Shown: positions 8,445 through 17,951, numbered from the stretch's first letter. The stretch: 64,000 nucleotides of DNA from Herbiconiux sp. SALV-R1 (GCF_013113715.1 NZ_CP053344.1:248001-312000); one strand, 5' to 3'. The notes: a model not told the origin generated them from the sequence alone. Translations and numbers: made by a program.

Positions 8445-9329
8445 GTGAGTCTCGAGAGCGGAACCCGGCGCATCCGGCTCGATCTCGGGTACGACGGCAC
8501 GGACTTCTCGGGGTGGGCGCGGCAGCCGGGGCTGCGCACGGTGCAGGGGGTGCTCGAGGCGACGCTCGCGACGCTGTTCCGGCGGCACCAGCCCGCGCCG
8601 CTGCTCACGGTCGCCGGGAGAACGGATGCGGGGGTGCACGCGCGCGGACAGGTCGCCCACCTCGATCTCGACGAGGGGCAGCTGCTCAGTCTGCGGCGGC
8701 GCAGCGACGGAGACTCGGGAACCGCGCCCGAGGTGCTCGCTCGGGTGCTGGCTCATCGGATGAACGGCATCCTCGGCGCCGACTCCGACGTGGTGCTCCA
8801 CTCGTCGACGCTGGCACCCGAGGGGTTCGACGCGCGCTTCGGGGCGGTCTGGCGGCGGTACGAGTACCGGGTGGCGGATGCGGCGACCCCGCGAGACCCG
8901 CTGACCCGGCGCGTGACCGTGCGGCATCCGGGTGCCCTCGACGCGGAGGTCATGGATGCGGCGGCGCGTGCGCTGCTCGGGCTCCACGACTACGCCACCT
9001 TCTGCAAGCCGCGCGAGGGGTCGACGACGATCCGCACGCTGCAGGCCTTCTCGTGGCGGAGGGGTGACGACGGCGTGCTCGTGGCCTCGCTGCAGGCCGA
9101 CGCCTTCTGCCACAGCATGGTGCGCGCCCTCGTGGGCGCGACCGTCGCGGTGGGGGCGGGGAGCCTCACGGGTGAGCAGCTGGTTCGCCTGCGCGACGAG
9201 CGGGTGCGCACCAGCGCCTTCCTGGTGATGCCGGCGAAGGGGTTGGTGCTCACCGAGGTGGGTTACCCGGGCGACGACGAGCTGCGCGCCCGCGCCGAGC
9301 AGACCAGGGCGCGTCGTGCGCTCATTTGA
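8445..9329 (+). CDS. truA: tRNA pseudouridine(38-40) synthase TruA
   Basis: Modifies uridines in the tRNA anticodon stem-loop. It has 294 residues. The N-terminal RIRLDLGYDGTDFSGWARQPG and the catalytic motif VAGRTDAGVHARGQVAH, whose Asp is the nucleophile, are both present. Further on are RRYEYRV and DAFCHSMVRALVGA. The GTG at 8445 is preceded by TAGACT (8432-8437), only 7 bases away, with no ribosome-binding site, so the mRNA is probably leaderless. It is slightly longer than enteric TruA because of an insert around residues 80-105. Confidence 0.95.
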   Translation: MSLESGTRRIRLDLGYDGTDFSGWARQPGLRTVQGVLEATLATLFRRHQPAPLLTVAGRTDAGVHARGQVAHLDLDEGQLLSLRRRSDGDSGTAPEVLARVLAHRMNGILGADSDVVLHSSTLAPEGFDARFGAVWRRYEYRVADAATPRDPLTRRVTVRHPGALDAEVMDAAARALLGLHDYATFCKPREGSTTIRTLQAFSWRRGDDGVLVASLQADAFCHSMVRALVGATVAVGAGSLTGEQLVRLRDERVRTSAFLVMPAKGLVLTEVGYPGDDELRARAEQTRARRALI

Positions 9330-9354
9330 CCACGTGGGTGGTATCGCGTAATCT
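9326..9354 (+). promoter_or_regulatory. Promoter of the rplM-rpsI-glmM operon
   Basis: TTGACC (9326-9331) and TAATCT (9349-9354) are spaced by 17 bases, an almost ideal sigma-70-type promoter that overlaps the truA stop codon. Transcription should begin near 9361, giving a leader of about 135 bases that contains two hairpins. Confidence 0.75.
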
Positions 9355-9386
9355 TGACCCTTGGTGTACGTGCTTTGCTGCGCGTC

Positions 9387-9442
9387 GCCCGAAGTTGAGC
9401 CCTCCATCGGGCGTGTTCCGGTTCGATCCGAACCCGGAACAC
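9387..9442 (+). promoter_or_regulatory. Double-hairpin leader upstream of rplM
   Basis: Two adjacent hairpins lie in the rplM leader. The first pairs GCCCGA (9387-9392) with TCGGGC (9407-9412). The second pairs GTGTTCCGGTTCG (9413-9425) with CGAACCCGGAACAC (9429-9442) around an ATC loop with one bulged C. A later CGAAC (9473-9477) can compete for the GTTCG strand. Leader RNAs that bind L13 are known in Bacillota (Rfam L13_leader). Similarity in role here is inference, since the sequences are not the same. Confidence 0.5.
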
Positions 9443-9495
9443 CCACCGGAGCGGGATTCACGAACTCCTCACTCGAACAAGAAAGCAGCACTACT

Positions 9496-9942
9496 GTGAC
9501 GCGCACTTACACCCCGAAGGCCAGCGAAGTCTCGCGCGGCTGGGTCATCATCGACGCTCAGGACATCGTTCTCGGCCGTCTCGCCAGCCACGCCGCGGCC
9601 ATCCTCCGCGGCAAGAACAAGGCGACCTTCACCCCCCACATGGACATGGGCGACTTCGTCATCATCGTGAACGCCGACAAGGTCGCGCTCACCGGTTCGA
9701 AGGCCGCGCAGAAGAAGGCCTACCGTCACTCGGGCTACCCGGGTGGCCTCAAGGCCGTCACCTACTCCGAGCTGCTCGAGAAGAACCCCGAGCGCGCCGT
9801 CGAGAAGGCCATCCGTGGCATGCTCCCGAAGACCGCCCTCGGCCGCGACCAGTTCCGCAAGCTGAAGGTCTACGCAGGCCCTGAGCACCCCCACGCTGCT
9901 CAGCAGCCCACCCCGTACATCCTCGACCAGGTCGCCCAGTAG
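9496..9942 (+). CDS. rplM: 50S ribosomal protein L13
   Basis: Early-assembly large-subunit protein of 148 residues. It has [16 protein letters not shown], then the [20 protein letters not shown] motif and [19 protein letters not shown]. The GTG at 9496 is chosen because homology starts with [11 protein letters not shown]. The frame is open back to 9361, but that part is the leader RNA. rpsI follows 47 bases later, forming the conserved L13-S9 operon. Confidence 0.96.
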   Translation: MTRTYTPKASEVSRGWVIIDAQDIVLGRLASHAAAILRGKNKATFTPHMDMGDFVIIVNADKVALTGSKAAQKKAYRHSGYPGGLKAVTYSELLEKNPERAVEKAIRGMLPKTALGRDQFRKLKVYAGPEHPHAAQQPTPYILDQVAQ

Positions 9943-9989
9943 CGTCCCGCGTTCGTTCAGCAGACTCAGACAAAGGACTTATCACTACC

Positions 9990-10475
9990 GTGGCGAAGAT
10001 CGCAGACCAGCTCGACGTGGCTCCCGAGAGCTACTCCACCGAAACCCCGGCCGACGAGGCGCCCCGCGCCCCCCGTGCCGTTCTCAACGTGTCCGGCGCA
10101 GCCGTCGGCCGCCGCAAGCAGGCCATCGCCCGCGTGCGCCTCGTTCCCGGTGCCGGCACCCTCACGGTGAACGGCCGCGAGTTCGAGCACTACTTCCCGA
10201 ACAAGCTGCACCAGCAGCTCATCACCGACCCGTTCAAGGTTCTCGACCTCATCGGCTCGTACGACGTCGTCGCGAAGATCACCGGTGGCGGCCCCTCGGG
10301 CCAGGCCGGCGCGCTCCGCCTCGCCATCGCCCGTGCGCTCAACGAGATCGACCGTGAGAACAACCGCCCGACCCTGAAGAAGGCCGGCTTCCTCACCCGC
10401 GACGCCCGCGTCATCGAGCGCAAGAAGGCCGGTCTCAAGAAGGCCCGCAAGGCTTCGCAGTTCTCGAAGCGCTAG
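9990..10475 (+). CDS. rpsI: 30S ribosomal protein S9
   Basis: Small-subunit protein whose C-terminal tail reaches the P-site tRNA. It has 161 residues. The first 35 are an actinobacterial N-terminal extension. The core follows: [42 protein letters not shown], and the strictly conserved basic end [12 protein letters not shown]. It begins at GTG 9990. glmM follows after 26 bases, as in many actinobacteria. Confidence 0.96.
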   Translation: MAKIADQLDVAPESYSTETPADEAPRAPRAVLNVSGAAVGRRKQAIARVRLVPGAGTLTVNGREFEHYFPNKLHQQLITDPFKVLDLIGSYDVVAKITGGGPSGQAGALRLAIARALNEIDRENNRPTLKKAGFLTRDARVIERKKAGLKKARKASQFSKR

Positions 10476-10501
10476 TCGCTCACCGAACCTCCGCTCAATC
10501 C

Positions 10502-11866
10502 ATGGCTCGCCTCTTCGGCACCGATGGTGTGCGTGGGCTCGCGAACCAGGACGTCACCGCCGACCTCGCTCTGCGCATCGCGCAGGCGGGGTCGCGGGTT
10601 CTGGGGGAGGCTGCGCGGCAGGCCGGTCGTCGACCGGTGGCCGTCGTCGCCCGCGACCCGCGTCAGTCGGGTGACTTCATCGCGGCCGCCGTGGCGGCCG
10701 GCTTCGCCAGCTCCGGTGTCGACGTGCTCGACGCCGGGGTGCTGCCGACCCCCGCGGCCGCGTTCCTCATCGCCGACATCGGCGCCGATTTCGGCGTCGT
10801 CATCTCGGCCTCGCACAACCCCGCCCCCGACAACGGCATCAAGTTCTTCGCCGCCGGCGGCAAGAAGCTGCCCGACGACGTCGAGATCGACATCGAGGCG
10901 GCCCTCGAGCATCCGCCCCTCGCCCCCTTCGGCGGCGACATCGGGCGCATCCGTCGCTTCGCCGACGCCGAAGACCGCTACGTGGTGCACCTGCTCACGA
11001 CGCTGACGCACCGGCTCGACGGCATCCACGTCGTGCTCGACTGCGCCCACGGCGCCGCCGCCGGCGTCTCGCCCGAGGCCTTCAGCCAGGCCGGCGCCCG
11101 CATCACGGTGATCGGCAACGACCCCGACGGCATGAACATCAACGACGGGGTGGGGTCGACCCACCTCGAGCTGCTCGCCCAGGCGGTACGCGACGCCGGA
11201 GCCGACGTGGGCATCGCGCACGACGGCGACGCCGACCGCTGCCTCGCCGTCGACGCCGACGGCAGGGTCATCGACGGCGACCAGATCATGGCCATCCTCG
11301 CCCTCGCGCGTCACGAGCGCGGTGCGCTGCGCGACGACACCCTCGTGGCGACGGTGATGTCGAACCTCGGCCTCAAGGTCGCCATGGCGAAGCACGGCAT
11401 CACGATGCTCGAGACCAAGGTGGGCGACCGCTACGTGCTCGAGGCCATCAACGAGAAGAACCTCAGCCTCGGCGGCGAGCAGTCGGGGCACATCATCTTC
11501 GCCGACCACGCCACCACGGGCGACGGCATCCTCACGGGCCTGCAGCTGGTGAGCCAGATGGCGGCCACGCAGAAGAGCCTCGCCGAGCTCGCGAGCGTCA
11601 TGAAGGTGTACCCGCAGACGCTCGTGAACGTGCGCGGGGTCGACCGCGACGGCGTCTCGAGCGACACCGTGCTCGCCGCCGCCGTCGCCGACGCCGAAGA
11701 CGAGCTCGGCGAGACGGGGCGGGTGCTGCTGCGCCCCTCGGGCACCGAACCGCTCGTGCGCGTGATGGTCGAGGCCGGTGACCAGGCGACGGCCGACCGC
11801 ATCGCGGAGTCGCTCGCCGAGATCGTGCGACAGCGCCTGTCGACCGGCGTGGAACGAGGGTTGTAG
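10502..11866 (+). CDS. glmM: Phosphoglucosamine mutase
   Basis: Converts glucosamine 6-phosphate to glucosamine 1-phosphate for UDP-GlcNAc and peptidoglycan synthesis. It has 454 residues. It starts [12 protein letters not shown], a family signature. The catalytic phosphoserine is Ser104 in [14 protein letters not shown]. The metal-binding loop is DGDADRC, and the phosphate-binding C-terminus is [14 protein letters not shown]. It lies at the end of the rplM-rpsI operon. Its partner glmS is 1 kb downstream, separated only by the reversed coaA. Confidence 0.97.
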   Translation: MARLFGTDGVRGLANQDVTADLALRIAQAGSRVLGEAARQAGRRPVAVVARDPRQSGDFIAAAVAAGFASSGVDVLDAGVLPTPAAAFLIADIGADFGVVISASHNPAPDNGIKFFAAGGKKLPDDVEIDIEAALEHPPLAPFGGDIGRIRRFADAEDRYVVHLLTTLTHRLDGIHVVLDCAHGAAAGVSPEAFSQAGARITVIGNDPDGMNINDGVGSTHLELLAQAVRDAGADVGIAHDGDADRCLAVDADGRVIDGDQIMAILALARHERGALRDDTLVATVMSNLGLKVAMAKHGITMLETKVGDRYVLEAINEKNLSLGGEQSGHIIFADHATTGDGILTGLQLVSQMAATQKSLAELASVMKVYPQTLVNVRGVDRDGVSSDTVLAAAVADAEDELGETGRVLLRPSGTEPLVRVMVEAGDQATADRIAESLAEIVRQRLSTGVERGL

Positions 11867-11882
11867 CAAGCCCGCGGCTCGC

Positions 11883-12833
11883 TCAGAGCTTGCGGAGGAG
11901 GACCTTGTTGACGGTGTGGTCGGCGTCTTTCTGGAGCACGAGGGTGGCGCGGCCGCGCGTAGGGCGTACGTTCTCGAGGAGGTTCGGCAGGTTGATCGAG
12001 TTCCAGATGGAGCGGGCCGTGGCGCGCGCCTCGGTCTCCGACAGGCTCGCGTAGCGGTGGAAGTACGACTTCGGGTTCGCGAACGCGCCCTGCTGGAGCG
12101 CCAGGAAGCGGGTCTCGTACCAGTTCGCGATGTCGCTGGTGCGCGCATCCACGTAGATGGAGAAGTCGAACAGGTCGCTCACCGCCAACCGGTTCTCGGC
12201 GGGCGGCTGCAGCACGTTGAGGCCCTCGACGATGAGGATGTCGGGCTGACGCACCACGATCTGCGCCTCGGGCACGATGTCGTAGCTGAGGTGGGAGTAG
12301 AACGGCGCCCGCACCTCGGGATTGCCGCTCTTCACGGCTGAGACGAAGCGCAGCAGCGCGCGCCGGTCGTACGACTCGGGGAAGCCCTTGCGCTGCATCA
12401 GCCCGCGACGCTCGAGCTCGCGGTTGGGCAGCAGGAAGCCGTCGGTGGTGACCAGCTCGACGCGGGGCGTGTCGGCCCAGCGGGCGAGCAGCTCCCGCAG
12501 CAGACGGGCCGTGGTCGACTTGCCGACGGCGACCGACCCCGCGACCCCGATGACGAAGGGCGTCGACTTCGATCGCTCACCGAGGAAATCTGTGGTGGAG
12601 CGGTGCAGCTGCTGCGCGCTCGTGGCGTAGAGGTTCAGCAGCCGCGCCAGCGGCAGGTACACCTCGGTGACCTCGCGCAGGTCAAGCGGGTTGCCGAGCC
12701 CGCGCAGCTGCACGATCTCGGTCTCCTGCAGCGGCAGGGGAGTGGTGGGCGCGAGGGCCGCCCAGTGGGCCCGATCGAACTCGTGGAAGGGGCTGAACTG
12801 CGCGAAACCGGTGCTGTGTGCGGATTCGGGCAT
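11883..12833 (-). CDS. coaA: Pantothenate kinase, type I
   Basis: First and regulated enzyme of coenzyme A synthesis; it phosphorylates pantothenate. It has 316 residues, the normal bacterial type I length. The Walker A motif [12 protein letters not shown] is at residues 96-107, followed by [12 protein letters not shown] and the [10 protein letters not shown] and FSIYVDA segments. The start has GGAG 5 bases upstream. The gene is convergent with glmM (16 bases between the ends) and divergent from glmS. It interrupts the glmM-glmS neighbourhood seen in other actinobacteria. Confidence 0.96.
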   Translation of the reverse strand: MPESAHSTGFAQFSPFHEFDRAHWAALAPTTPLPLQETEIVQLRGLGNPLDLREVTEVYLPLARLLNLYATSAQQLHRSTTDFLGERSKSTPFVIGVAGSVAVGKSTTARLLRELLARWADTPRVELVTTDGFLLPNRELERRGLMQRKGFPESYDRRALLRFVSAVKSGNPEVRAPFYSHLSYDIVPEAQIVVRQPDILIVEGLNVLQPPAENRLAVSDLFDFSIYVDARTSDIANWYETRFLALQQGAFANPKSYFHRYASLSETEARATARSIWNSINLPNLLENVRPTRGRATLVLQKDADHTVNKVLLRKL

Positions 12834-12909
12834 AGAACTCCATCATGCCCGAAATCGCCGGATGCGCCGACCGACGGGCGCACAGCAACGCTCGGTTAGA
12901 CTCGCTCGC

Positions 12910-14757
12910 ATGTGTGGAATCGTGGGTTACGTCGGCAACAACAGCAGCGTCGAGGTGCTGCTCGGAGGGCTGCGCCGCCTGGAGTACCGCGGCTACGACT
13001 CCGCGGGTGTCGCGGTGATCGGCGACGACGGAACCCTCTCCACCCGCAAGCGCGCCGGCAAGCTCGCCGTGCTCGCCGACGACCTCGACGCCCGCCCGCT
13101 GCCCGACGGCGGCACCGGCATCGGCCACACCCGCTGGGCGACGCACGGCGGCCCCACCGACGGCAACGCGCATCCGCACCTCTCGGCCGACGGGCGCATC
13201 GCGCTCATCCACAACGGCATCATCGAGAACTTCGCCTCGCTCAAGCAGGAGCTGCTGGAGGCGGGCTACGCCTTCGACAGCGAGACCGACACCGAGGTGG
13301 CCGCCAAGATGCTCGGCCGCGAGTACGAGCAGGGCGACGGCCTGCCCGCCGCGCTCGGCCGTGTGGTGTCGCGCCTCGAGGGTGCGTTCACGCTGCTCGC
13401 CCTGCACCAGGACGAGCCGGGCGTGGTCGTGGGCGCCCGCCGCAACTCGCCGCTCGTGATCGGGCTCGGCGAGGGCGAGAACTTCCTCGGCTCCGACGTC
13501 GCCGCCTTCGTGGAGCACACGCGCCGGGCCGTCGCCATCGGGCAAGACCAGATCGTGGTCATCACCCCCGACGCCGTGACCGTCACCGACTTCGAGGGCG
13601 CCGAGGTCGAGGCGCACGAATTCGAGGTGTCGTGGGATGCGTCGGCAGCCGAGAAGGGCGGTTGGTCGAGCTTCATGGCGAAGGAGATCAGCGAGGAGCC
13701 GGAGGCCGTCGCCAACACCATCCTCGGCCGTGTCGCCGACGGGCAGGTCGTGCTGCCCGAGCTCGCCGAGCTCGACGAGACCCTGAAAGACATCGACCGC
13801 GTCATCATCGTCGCCTGCGGCACCGCGAGCTACTCGGGCCTGCTCGGCAAGTACGCCATCGAGAAGTGGGCGCGCGTGCCCGTCGAGGTGGAGCTCTCGC
13901 ACGAGTTCCGCTACCGCGAGCCCGTGCTCACGCCGCGCACCCTGGTGGTGTCGATCAGCCAGTCGGGCGAGACCATGGACACGCTGATGGCCGTGAAGTA
14001 CGCCATCGCGAACGGCGCGCGCACGCTGTCGATCTGCAACACGCAGGGCGCCACCATCGCGCGGGAGTCGGATGCGGTCGTCTACACACACGCCGGCCCC
14101 GAGGTCGCCGTCGCCTCGACCAAGGCCTTCGTGGCGCAGATCACCGCGCTCTACCTGTTCGGTCTGCACCTGGCGCGCGTGCGCGGGTCGATCGACGCCG
14201 AGGTCGGCCGCGACCAGCTCGCCGAGCTGCAGACCATCCCCACGAAGATCGCCCGGGTGCTGAAGAACGCGCCCGAGATCACGCAGCTGGCCAAGTGGAT
14301 GTCCGACTCGCGCGCCGTGCTCTTCCTCGGCCGCCACGTGGGCTACCCGATCGCGCTCGAGGGCGCGCTGAAGCTCAAGGAGCTCGCCTACATCCACGCC
14401 GAGGGCTTCGCGGCGGGCGAGCTGAAGCACGGCCCGATCGCGCTCATCGAGCCCGGTCAGCCGGTGTTCGTCGTGGTGCCGAGCCCGCGCGACCCGAACT
14501 CGCTGCACGCGAAGGTGGTGTCGAACATCCAGGAGATCCGCGCTCGTGGGGCGCGCATCCTGGCCATCGCCGAGGAGGGCGACGTGGCGGTGCTGCCGTT
14601 CGCCGACGAGGTCATCCGCATCCCGCTCGCCGCGCCGCTGTTCGAGCCGCTGCTCACCGTGGTGCCGCTGCAGCTGTTCGCGATGGAACTGGCCACGGCC
14701 AAGGGCCTCGACGTCGACCAGCCGCGCAACCTCGCGAAGTCGGTGACGGTCGAGTAG
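12910..14757 (+). CDS. glmS: Glutamine-fructose-6-phosphate aminotransferase (isomerizing)
   Basis: Makes glucosamine 6-phosphate from fructose 6-phosphate and glutamine, committing carbon to cell-wall amino sugars. It has 615 residues. Cys2 in MCGIVGYVG is the glutaminase nucleophile exposed after Met removal. The glutaminase domain contains RWATHGGPT. Two SIS domains follow (CGTASYSGL, SQSGETMDTL, GRHVGYPIALEGALKLKE), and the C-terminus DQPRNLAKSVTVE is typical. TAGACT (12897-12902) lies 7 bases before the ATG, so the mRNA is probably leaderless. There is no room for a glmS ribozyme. Confidence 0.97.
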   Translation: MCGIVGYVGNNSSVEVLLGGLRRLEYRGYDSAGVAVIGDDGTLSTRKRAGKLAVLADDLDARPLPDGGTGIGHTRWATHGGPTDGNAHPHLSADGRIALIHNGIIENFASLKQELLEAGYAFDSETDTEVAAKMLGREYEQGDGLPAALGRVVSRLEGAFTLLALHQDEPGVVVGARRNSPLVIGLGEGENFLGSDVAAFVEHTRRAVAIGQDQIVVITPDAVTVTDFEGAEVEAHEFEVSWDASAAEKGGWSSFMAKEISEEPEAVANTILGRVADGQVVLPELAELDETLKDIDRVIIVACGTASYSGLLGKYAIEKWARVPVEVELSHEFRYREPVLTPRTLVVSISQSGETMDTLMAVKYAIANGARTLSICNTQGATIARESDAVVYTHAGPEVAVASTKAFVAQITALYLFGLHLARVRGSIDAEVGRDQLAELQTIPTKIARVLKNAPEITQLAKWMSDSRAVLFLGRHVGYPIALEGALKLKELAYIHAEGFAAGELKHGPIALIEPGQPVFVVVPSPRDPNSLHAKVVSNIQEIRARGARILAIAEEGDVAVLPFADEVIRIPLAAPLFEPLLTVVPLQLFAMELATAKGLDVDQPRNLAKSVTVE

Positions 14758-14759
14758 TC

Positions 14760-15119
14760 GTGATCGTGGGAGTCGGGGTCGACCTGGTCGACGTGGCGCG
14801 CTTCACGCGCGCTCTGGAGAAGACCCCGAGACTCCGCGAGCGGTTGTTCGCTCCTGGCGAACGCGAGCTGCCGGTGCGGTCGCTCGCCGCCCGGTTCGCG
14901 GCCAAGGAGGCGCTCATCAAGGCGGTCGGGCACTCCACCGAGTTCCGGTGGCACGACATGGAGGTCGTCTCCGACGCCGAGCGCAACCCGTCGTTCGCGG
15001 TGTCGGGAGGGGTGGCCGAGGCGCTCGCCGCGATCGGTGCCACCCGCGTGCACCTCAGCATGACCCACGACGGCGGCTCGGCGATGGCGTTCGTGGTCGC
15101 CGAAGGCGGCGGCGCATGA
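14760..15119 (+). CDS. acpS: Holo-[acyl-carrier-protein] synthase
   Basis: Transfers 4'-phosphopantetheine from CoA to acyl carrier protein. It has 119 residues, the usual AcpS size. The metal-binding IVGVGVDLVDVARF and the second motif RFAAKEALIKAVG are present, followed by HLSMTHDGG. The start is GTG at 14760, two bases after the glmS stop; GTG at 14766 is an alternative. The stop overlaps the start of the first alanine racemase in an ATGA, so glmS-acpS-alr are cotranscribed. The nnrD gene often found here in actinobacteria is missing. Confidence 0.93.
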   Translation: MIVGVGVDLVDVARFTRALEKTPRLRERLFAPGERELPVRSLAARFAAKEALIKAVGHSTEFRWHDMEVVSDAERNPSFAVSGGVAEALAAIGATRVHLSMTHDGGSAMAFVVAEGGGA

Positions 15120-16312
15120 GCGGGGTCGGGGGCGCTAGTGGTGCGGCGGGCGCTGGTGATCTCGGGCGACAGAGCGGAACGGATGCGGGGCTGACGCCGG
15201 CGGGCGTGCCGGTGCTGCGCCGCGCGCACGTCGACCTCGGCGCCATCGAGCGCAACGTCGCCCACGTGGTGGCGACGGTGGCTCCGGCCGAGGTCATGGC
15301 CGTGGTGAAGGCCGACGGCTACGGCCACGGAGCGGTGGCAGCCGCGCGTGCAGCGCTCGCCGGAGGCGCGACGCGACTCGGCATCGCCGACGTCGACGAG
15401 GCGCTCGCGCTGCGGGCGGCCGGCATCGATGCACCCGTGCTCGCCTGGCTGCACGGCGCCGACCCCTCCTTCGTCGCCGCCGTCGAGGCGGGCGTCGCCA
15501 TCGGCGTGAGCACCGCGGCCCAGCTGCAGCGCGCCGCCGAGGCGGGTGCACCCGGCCGGCCGGCCACGGTGCACCTCAAGCTCGACACCGGCCTGGGGCG
15601 CAACGGGGTGGGCCGAGACGAGTGGGAGCCCGTGTTCGCGGCTGCCGCACGCGAGGTGGCCGACGGGCGCATCGTGGTGGAGGGCCTGTTCAGCCACCTC
15701 TCGGGGGCCGACGACGCCGAAGACCTCGGCCAGCTGGCCGCGTTCCGCGAGGCGCGCGCCCTCGCCTCGACCCTCGGCCTCGAGCCCACCGTCGAGCATC
15801 TCGCCTCGACGGCCGCCGCACTGCGGCTGCCCGAGACCCGGCTGGGCATGGTGCGCCTCGGCATCGGCCTCTACGGACTCTCGCCCTACGACAACGGCGA
15901 TGCCGCGGCCCTCGGCCTCGCCCCGGCCATGCGGCTGGAGACCCGGCTCATCTCGGTGAAGCGCGTGCCCGCCGGCATCGGGGTCTCCTACGGCTACACC
16001 TACCGGCCCGAGCGCGACACCTGGCTCGGCCTCGTGCCCCTGGGCTACGCCGACGGCATCCCCCGCCATGTCTCGAACCGGGGCTCGGTCTGGGTCGACG
16101 GCTCCGTGCATCCGATCGTCGGACGGGTGGCGATGGACCAGTTCGTCATCGACCTCGGAGAGCATCGCGCCGAGGTGGGCGACCGGGTCGTGCTCTTCGG
16201 CGACCCGGCGGAGGGGTACCCGAGCGCGCACGACTGGGCGCTCGCGGCCGACACCATCGGCTACGAGATCGTGACACGCCTCGGCGGCCGAGTGAAGCGG
16301 GTTCACGCATGA
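15116..16312 (+). CDS. alr: Alanine racemase (first of two tandem copies)
   Basis: PLP enzyme interconverting L- and D-alanine for peptidoglycan. It has 398 residues, with an unusual 34-residue Gly/Ala-rich N-terminal extension before VLRRAHVDLGAIERN. The PLP lysine is Lys65 in AVVKADGYGHG. The catalytic tyrosine is in GVSYGYTYR, and the PLGYADGIPR and GRVAMDQFVIDLG motifs are intact. The usual HxANSA motif reads HLASTAAAL here. It starts at ATG 15116 overlapping acpS, and its stop overlaps the second racemase. Either tandem copy could be the main Alr. Confidence 0.92.
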   Translation: MSGVGGASGAAGAGDLGRQSGTDAGLTPAGVPVLRRAHVDLGAIERNVAHVVATVAPAEVMAVVKADGYGHGAVAAARAALAGGATRLGIADVDEALALRAAGIDAPVLAWLHGADPSFVAAVEAGVAIGVSTAAQLQRAAEAGAPGRPATVHLKLDTGLGRNGVGRDEWEPVFAAAAREVADGRIVVEGLFSHLSGADDAEDLGQLAAFREARALASTLGLEPTVEHLASTAAALRLPETRLGMVRLGIGLYGLSPYDNGDAAALGLAPAMRLETRLISVKRVPAGIGVSYGYTYRPERDTWLGLVPLGYADGIPRHVSNRGSVWVDGSVHPIVGRVAMDQFVIDLGEHRAEVGDRVVLFGDPAEGYPSAHDWALAADTIGYEIVTRLGGRVKRVHA

Positions 16313-17427
16313 GCGCCGCGCCCGAGCGCGAGGCCGTGATCGACCTCGACGCCTTCCGCCGCAACGTGGCGACGCTCGCCGCGCTGGCGAGCCCCTCCGA
16401 GACCATGCTCGCGGTGAAGGCCGACGCCTACGGGCACGGCATGGTGCCGATCGCCCGCGCGGCGCTCGAGGCGGGTGCCCGCTCGCTCGCCGTGCTCGAC
16501 ATCCCCGCGGCGCTGACCCTCCGCGAGGCGGGCATCACCGCGCCGATCTTCGCCTGGATGCACGACCCCGACGCCCGCTTCGGTGAGGCCGCCGAGGCCG
16601 ACATCGACCTCGGCATCTCGGCGGTCTGGCAGCTGGATGCGATCGCGGCGGCCGGGGCCTCGAACGCGCCCCGGGTGCACCTCAAGGTCGACACCGGGCT
16701 GAGCCGCAACGGCGCGACCGAGGCCGACTGGCCCGCCCTGGTGGAGTCGGCGATCGCCCACGACCGGGCCGGTGCCGTGCGCCTGCACGCCGCCTGGTCG
16801 CACCTCGCCGACGCCTCGCCCGCCGACGACGCCGTCGCCCTCGCCAAGCTCCACCGCGCCGTCGAGGTCGCCGAGTCGCTCGGCGCGCGCTTCGAGCGGC
16901 TGCACCTGGCGGCGAGCTCGGCCGGCATCCGCGAGCCCGAGGCCAGGCTCGACCTGGTGCGCTTCGGCATCGCCGCCTACGGCATCTCACCCTTCGACGA
17001 CCAGAACGGGCGCGAGCTCGGCCTCGAGGGCGTGATGACCCTGCGCGCCCCGGTGGTCTCGGTGAAGCGGGTCGCCGCGGGCCACGGCATCTCTTACGGC
17101 CTCACCTACCGCACCGAGCGCGAGACCACCCTCGCCCTGGTGCCGCTGGGCTACGCCGACGGCATCCCGCGCATCGCCTCGGGCCGTGCCGAGGTGTGGA
17201 TCGGCGGGCGCCGCCATCCGATCGCCGGCCGCATCGCGATGGACCAGTTCGTGGTCGACCTGGGCGATCATCCGGTGGCCGTGGGCGACGAGGTGCTCGT
17301 CTTCGGCCCGGGCGACCGCGGCGAGCCCACCGCCGAGGAGTGGGCGGGCTTCGCCGACACCATCGGCGACGAGATCGTGGCCCGGGTGGGGCCGCGCGTG
17401 CGGCGCGTGTTCCGGGGGGAGCGGTGA
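16309..17427 (+). CDS. Second alanine racemase-family protein
   Basis: A 372-residue paralogue of the preceding gene in the same frame of the operon (ATGA overlap). All key catalytic elements are intact: PLP Lys37 in LAVKADAYGHG, catalytic Tyr in GISYGLTYR, PLGYADGIPR and GRIAMDQFVVDLG. The HxANSA motif is replaced by HLAASSAGI. Identity to copy one is roughly half by eye and is spread over the whole length, so this is an old duplication rather than an assembly duplicate. It may be a second alanine racemase or one for another amino acid. Its stop overlaps tsaE in a GTGA. Confidence 0.88.
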   Translation: MSAAPEREAVIDLDAFRRNVATLAALASPSETMLAVKADAYGHGMVPIARAALEAGARSLAVLDIPAALTLREAGITAPIFAWMHDPDARFGEAAEADIDLGISAVWQLDAIAAAGASNAPRVHLKVDTGLSRNGATEADWPALVESAIAHDRAGAVRLHAAWSHLADASPADDAVALAKLHRAVEVAESLGARFERLHLAASSAGIREPEARLDLVRFGIAAYGISPFDDQNGRELGLEGVMTLRAPVVSVKRVAAGHGISYGLTYRTERETTLALVPLGYADGIPRIASGRAEVWIGGRRHPIAGRIAMDQFVVDLGDHPVAVGDEVLVFGPGDRGEPTAEEWAGFADTIGDEIVARVGPRVRRVFRGER

Positions 17428-17951
17428 CGAGCGCCGACGGGCCGGACGAGGGCGGTGCCGCCGACGGTCTGCGCGGGCTCCCGCGCAGCATCAGCGTCGC
17501 CGATCCCGCCGAGATGCACCAGCTCGGCCTGCGGGTCGCCGCCGTGCTCACCGCGGGCGACGTCGTGGTGCTGACGGGCGATCTCGGAGCGGGCAAGACC
17601 ACCTTCACCCGCGGTCTCGGCGAGGGGCTCGGCGTGCGCGGCCCGGTCACCAGCCCCACCTTCGTGCTGGCACGCACGCATCCTTCGCTCGTCGGCGGCC
17701 CGGCGCTCGTGCACGTCGACGCCTACCGGCTCGCGAGCGCCCTCGAGCTCGACGACCTCGACATCGACTTCGCCCGCTCGGTCGTGGTGGTGGAGTGGGG
17801 GCGCGGCCTCGTCGAGGCGCTCACCGACTCCGCGCTGTCGATCGAGATCGACCGGCCGCACGGGGGCGGAACGGATGCGGGGGAGACCGACGACGCCCCG
17901 GTCGAGCCGCGGCAGGTGCGGCTCGAGGGCAGCGGCCCGCGCTGGAGCTGA
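17424..17951 (+). CDS. tsaE: tRNA t6A synthesis ATPase TsaE
   Basis: ATPase of the TsaBDE complex that places threonylcarbamoyl on A37 of ANN-decoding tRNAs. It has 175 residues. Walker A GDLGAGKTTFTRG is at about residues 52-64. TSPTFVLARTH and VHVDAYRL follow, and VVVVEWGRGL gives the Walker B-like region. GTG start at 17424 overlaps the racemase stop. A poorly conserved first 22 residues and a loose C-terminal tail flank the core. The alr-tsaE-tsaB-rimI-tsaD order is typical for actinobacteria. Confidence 0.93.
   Translation: MTSADGPDEGGAADGLRGLPRSISVADPAEMHQLGLRVAAVLTAGDVVVLTGDLGAGKTTFTRGLGEGLGVRGPVTSPTFVLARTHPSLVGGPALVHVDAYRLASALELDDLDIDFARSVVVVEWGRGLVEALTDSALSIEIDRPHGGGTDAGETDDAPVEPRQVRLEGSGPRWS

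Noticed and set aside
9413-9442. GTTCGATCC resembling a tRNA T-loop
   Set aside because: The bases are part of a symmetrical leader hairpin. There is no acceptor stem, anticodon arm or D-arm around it.
12834-12909. Possible glmS ribozyme upstream of glmS
   Set aside because: Only 76 bases separate coaA from glmS, a -10 box lies 7 bases before the ATG, and no ribozyme core sequence is present.
12912-14756. Long forward open frame parallel to glmS
   Set aside because: It is the +2 shadow of glmS (Arg/Ala/Gly-rich). Only its end, from 14760, is the real acpS gene.
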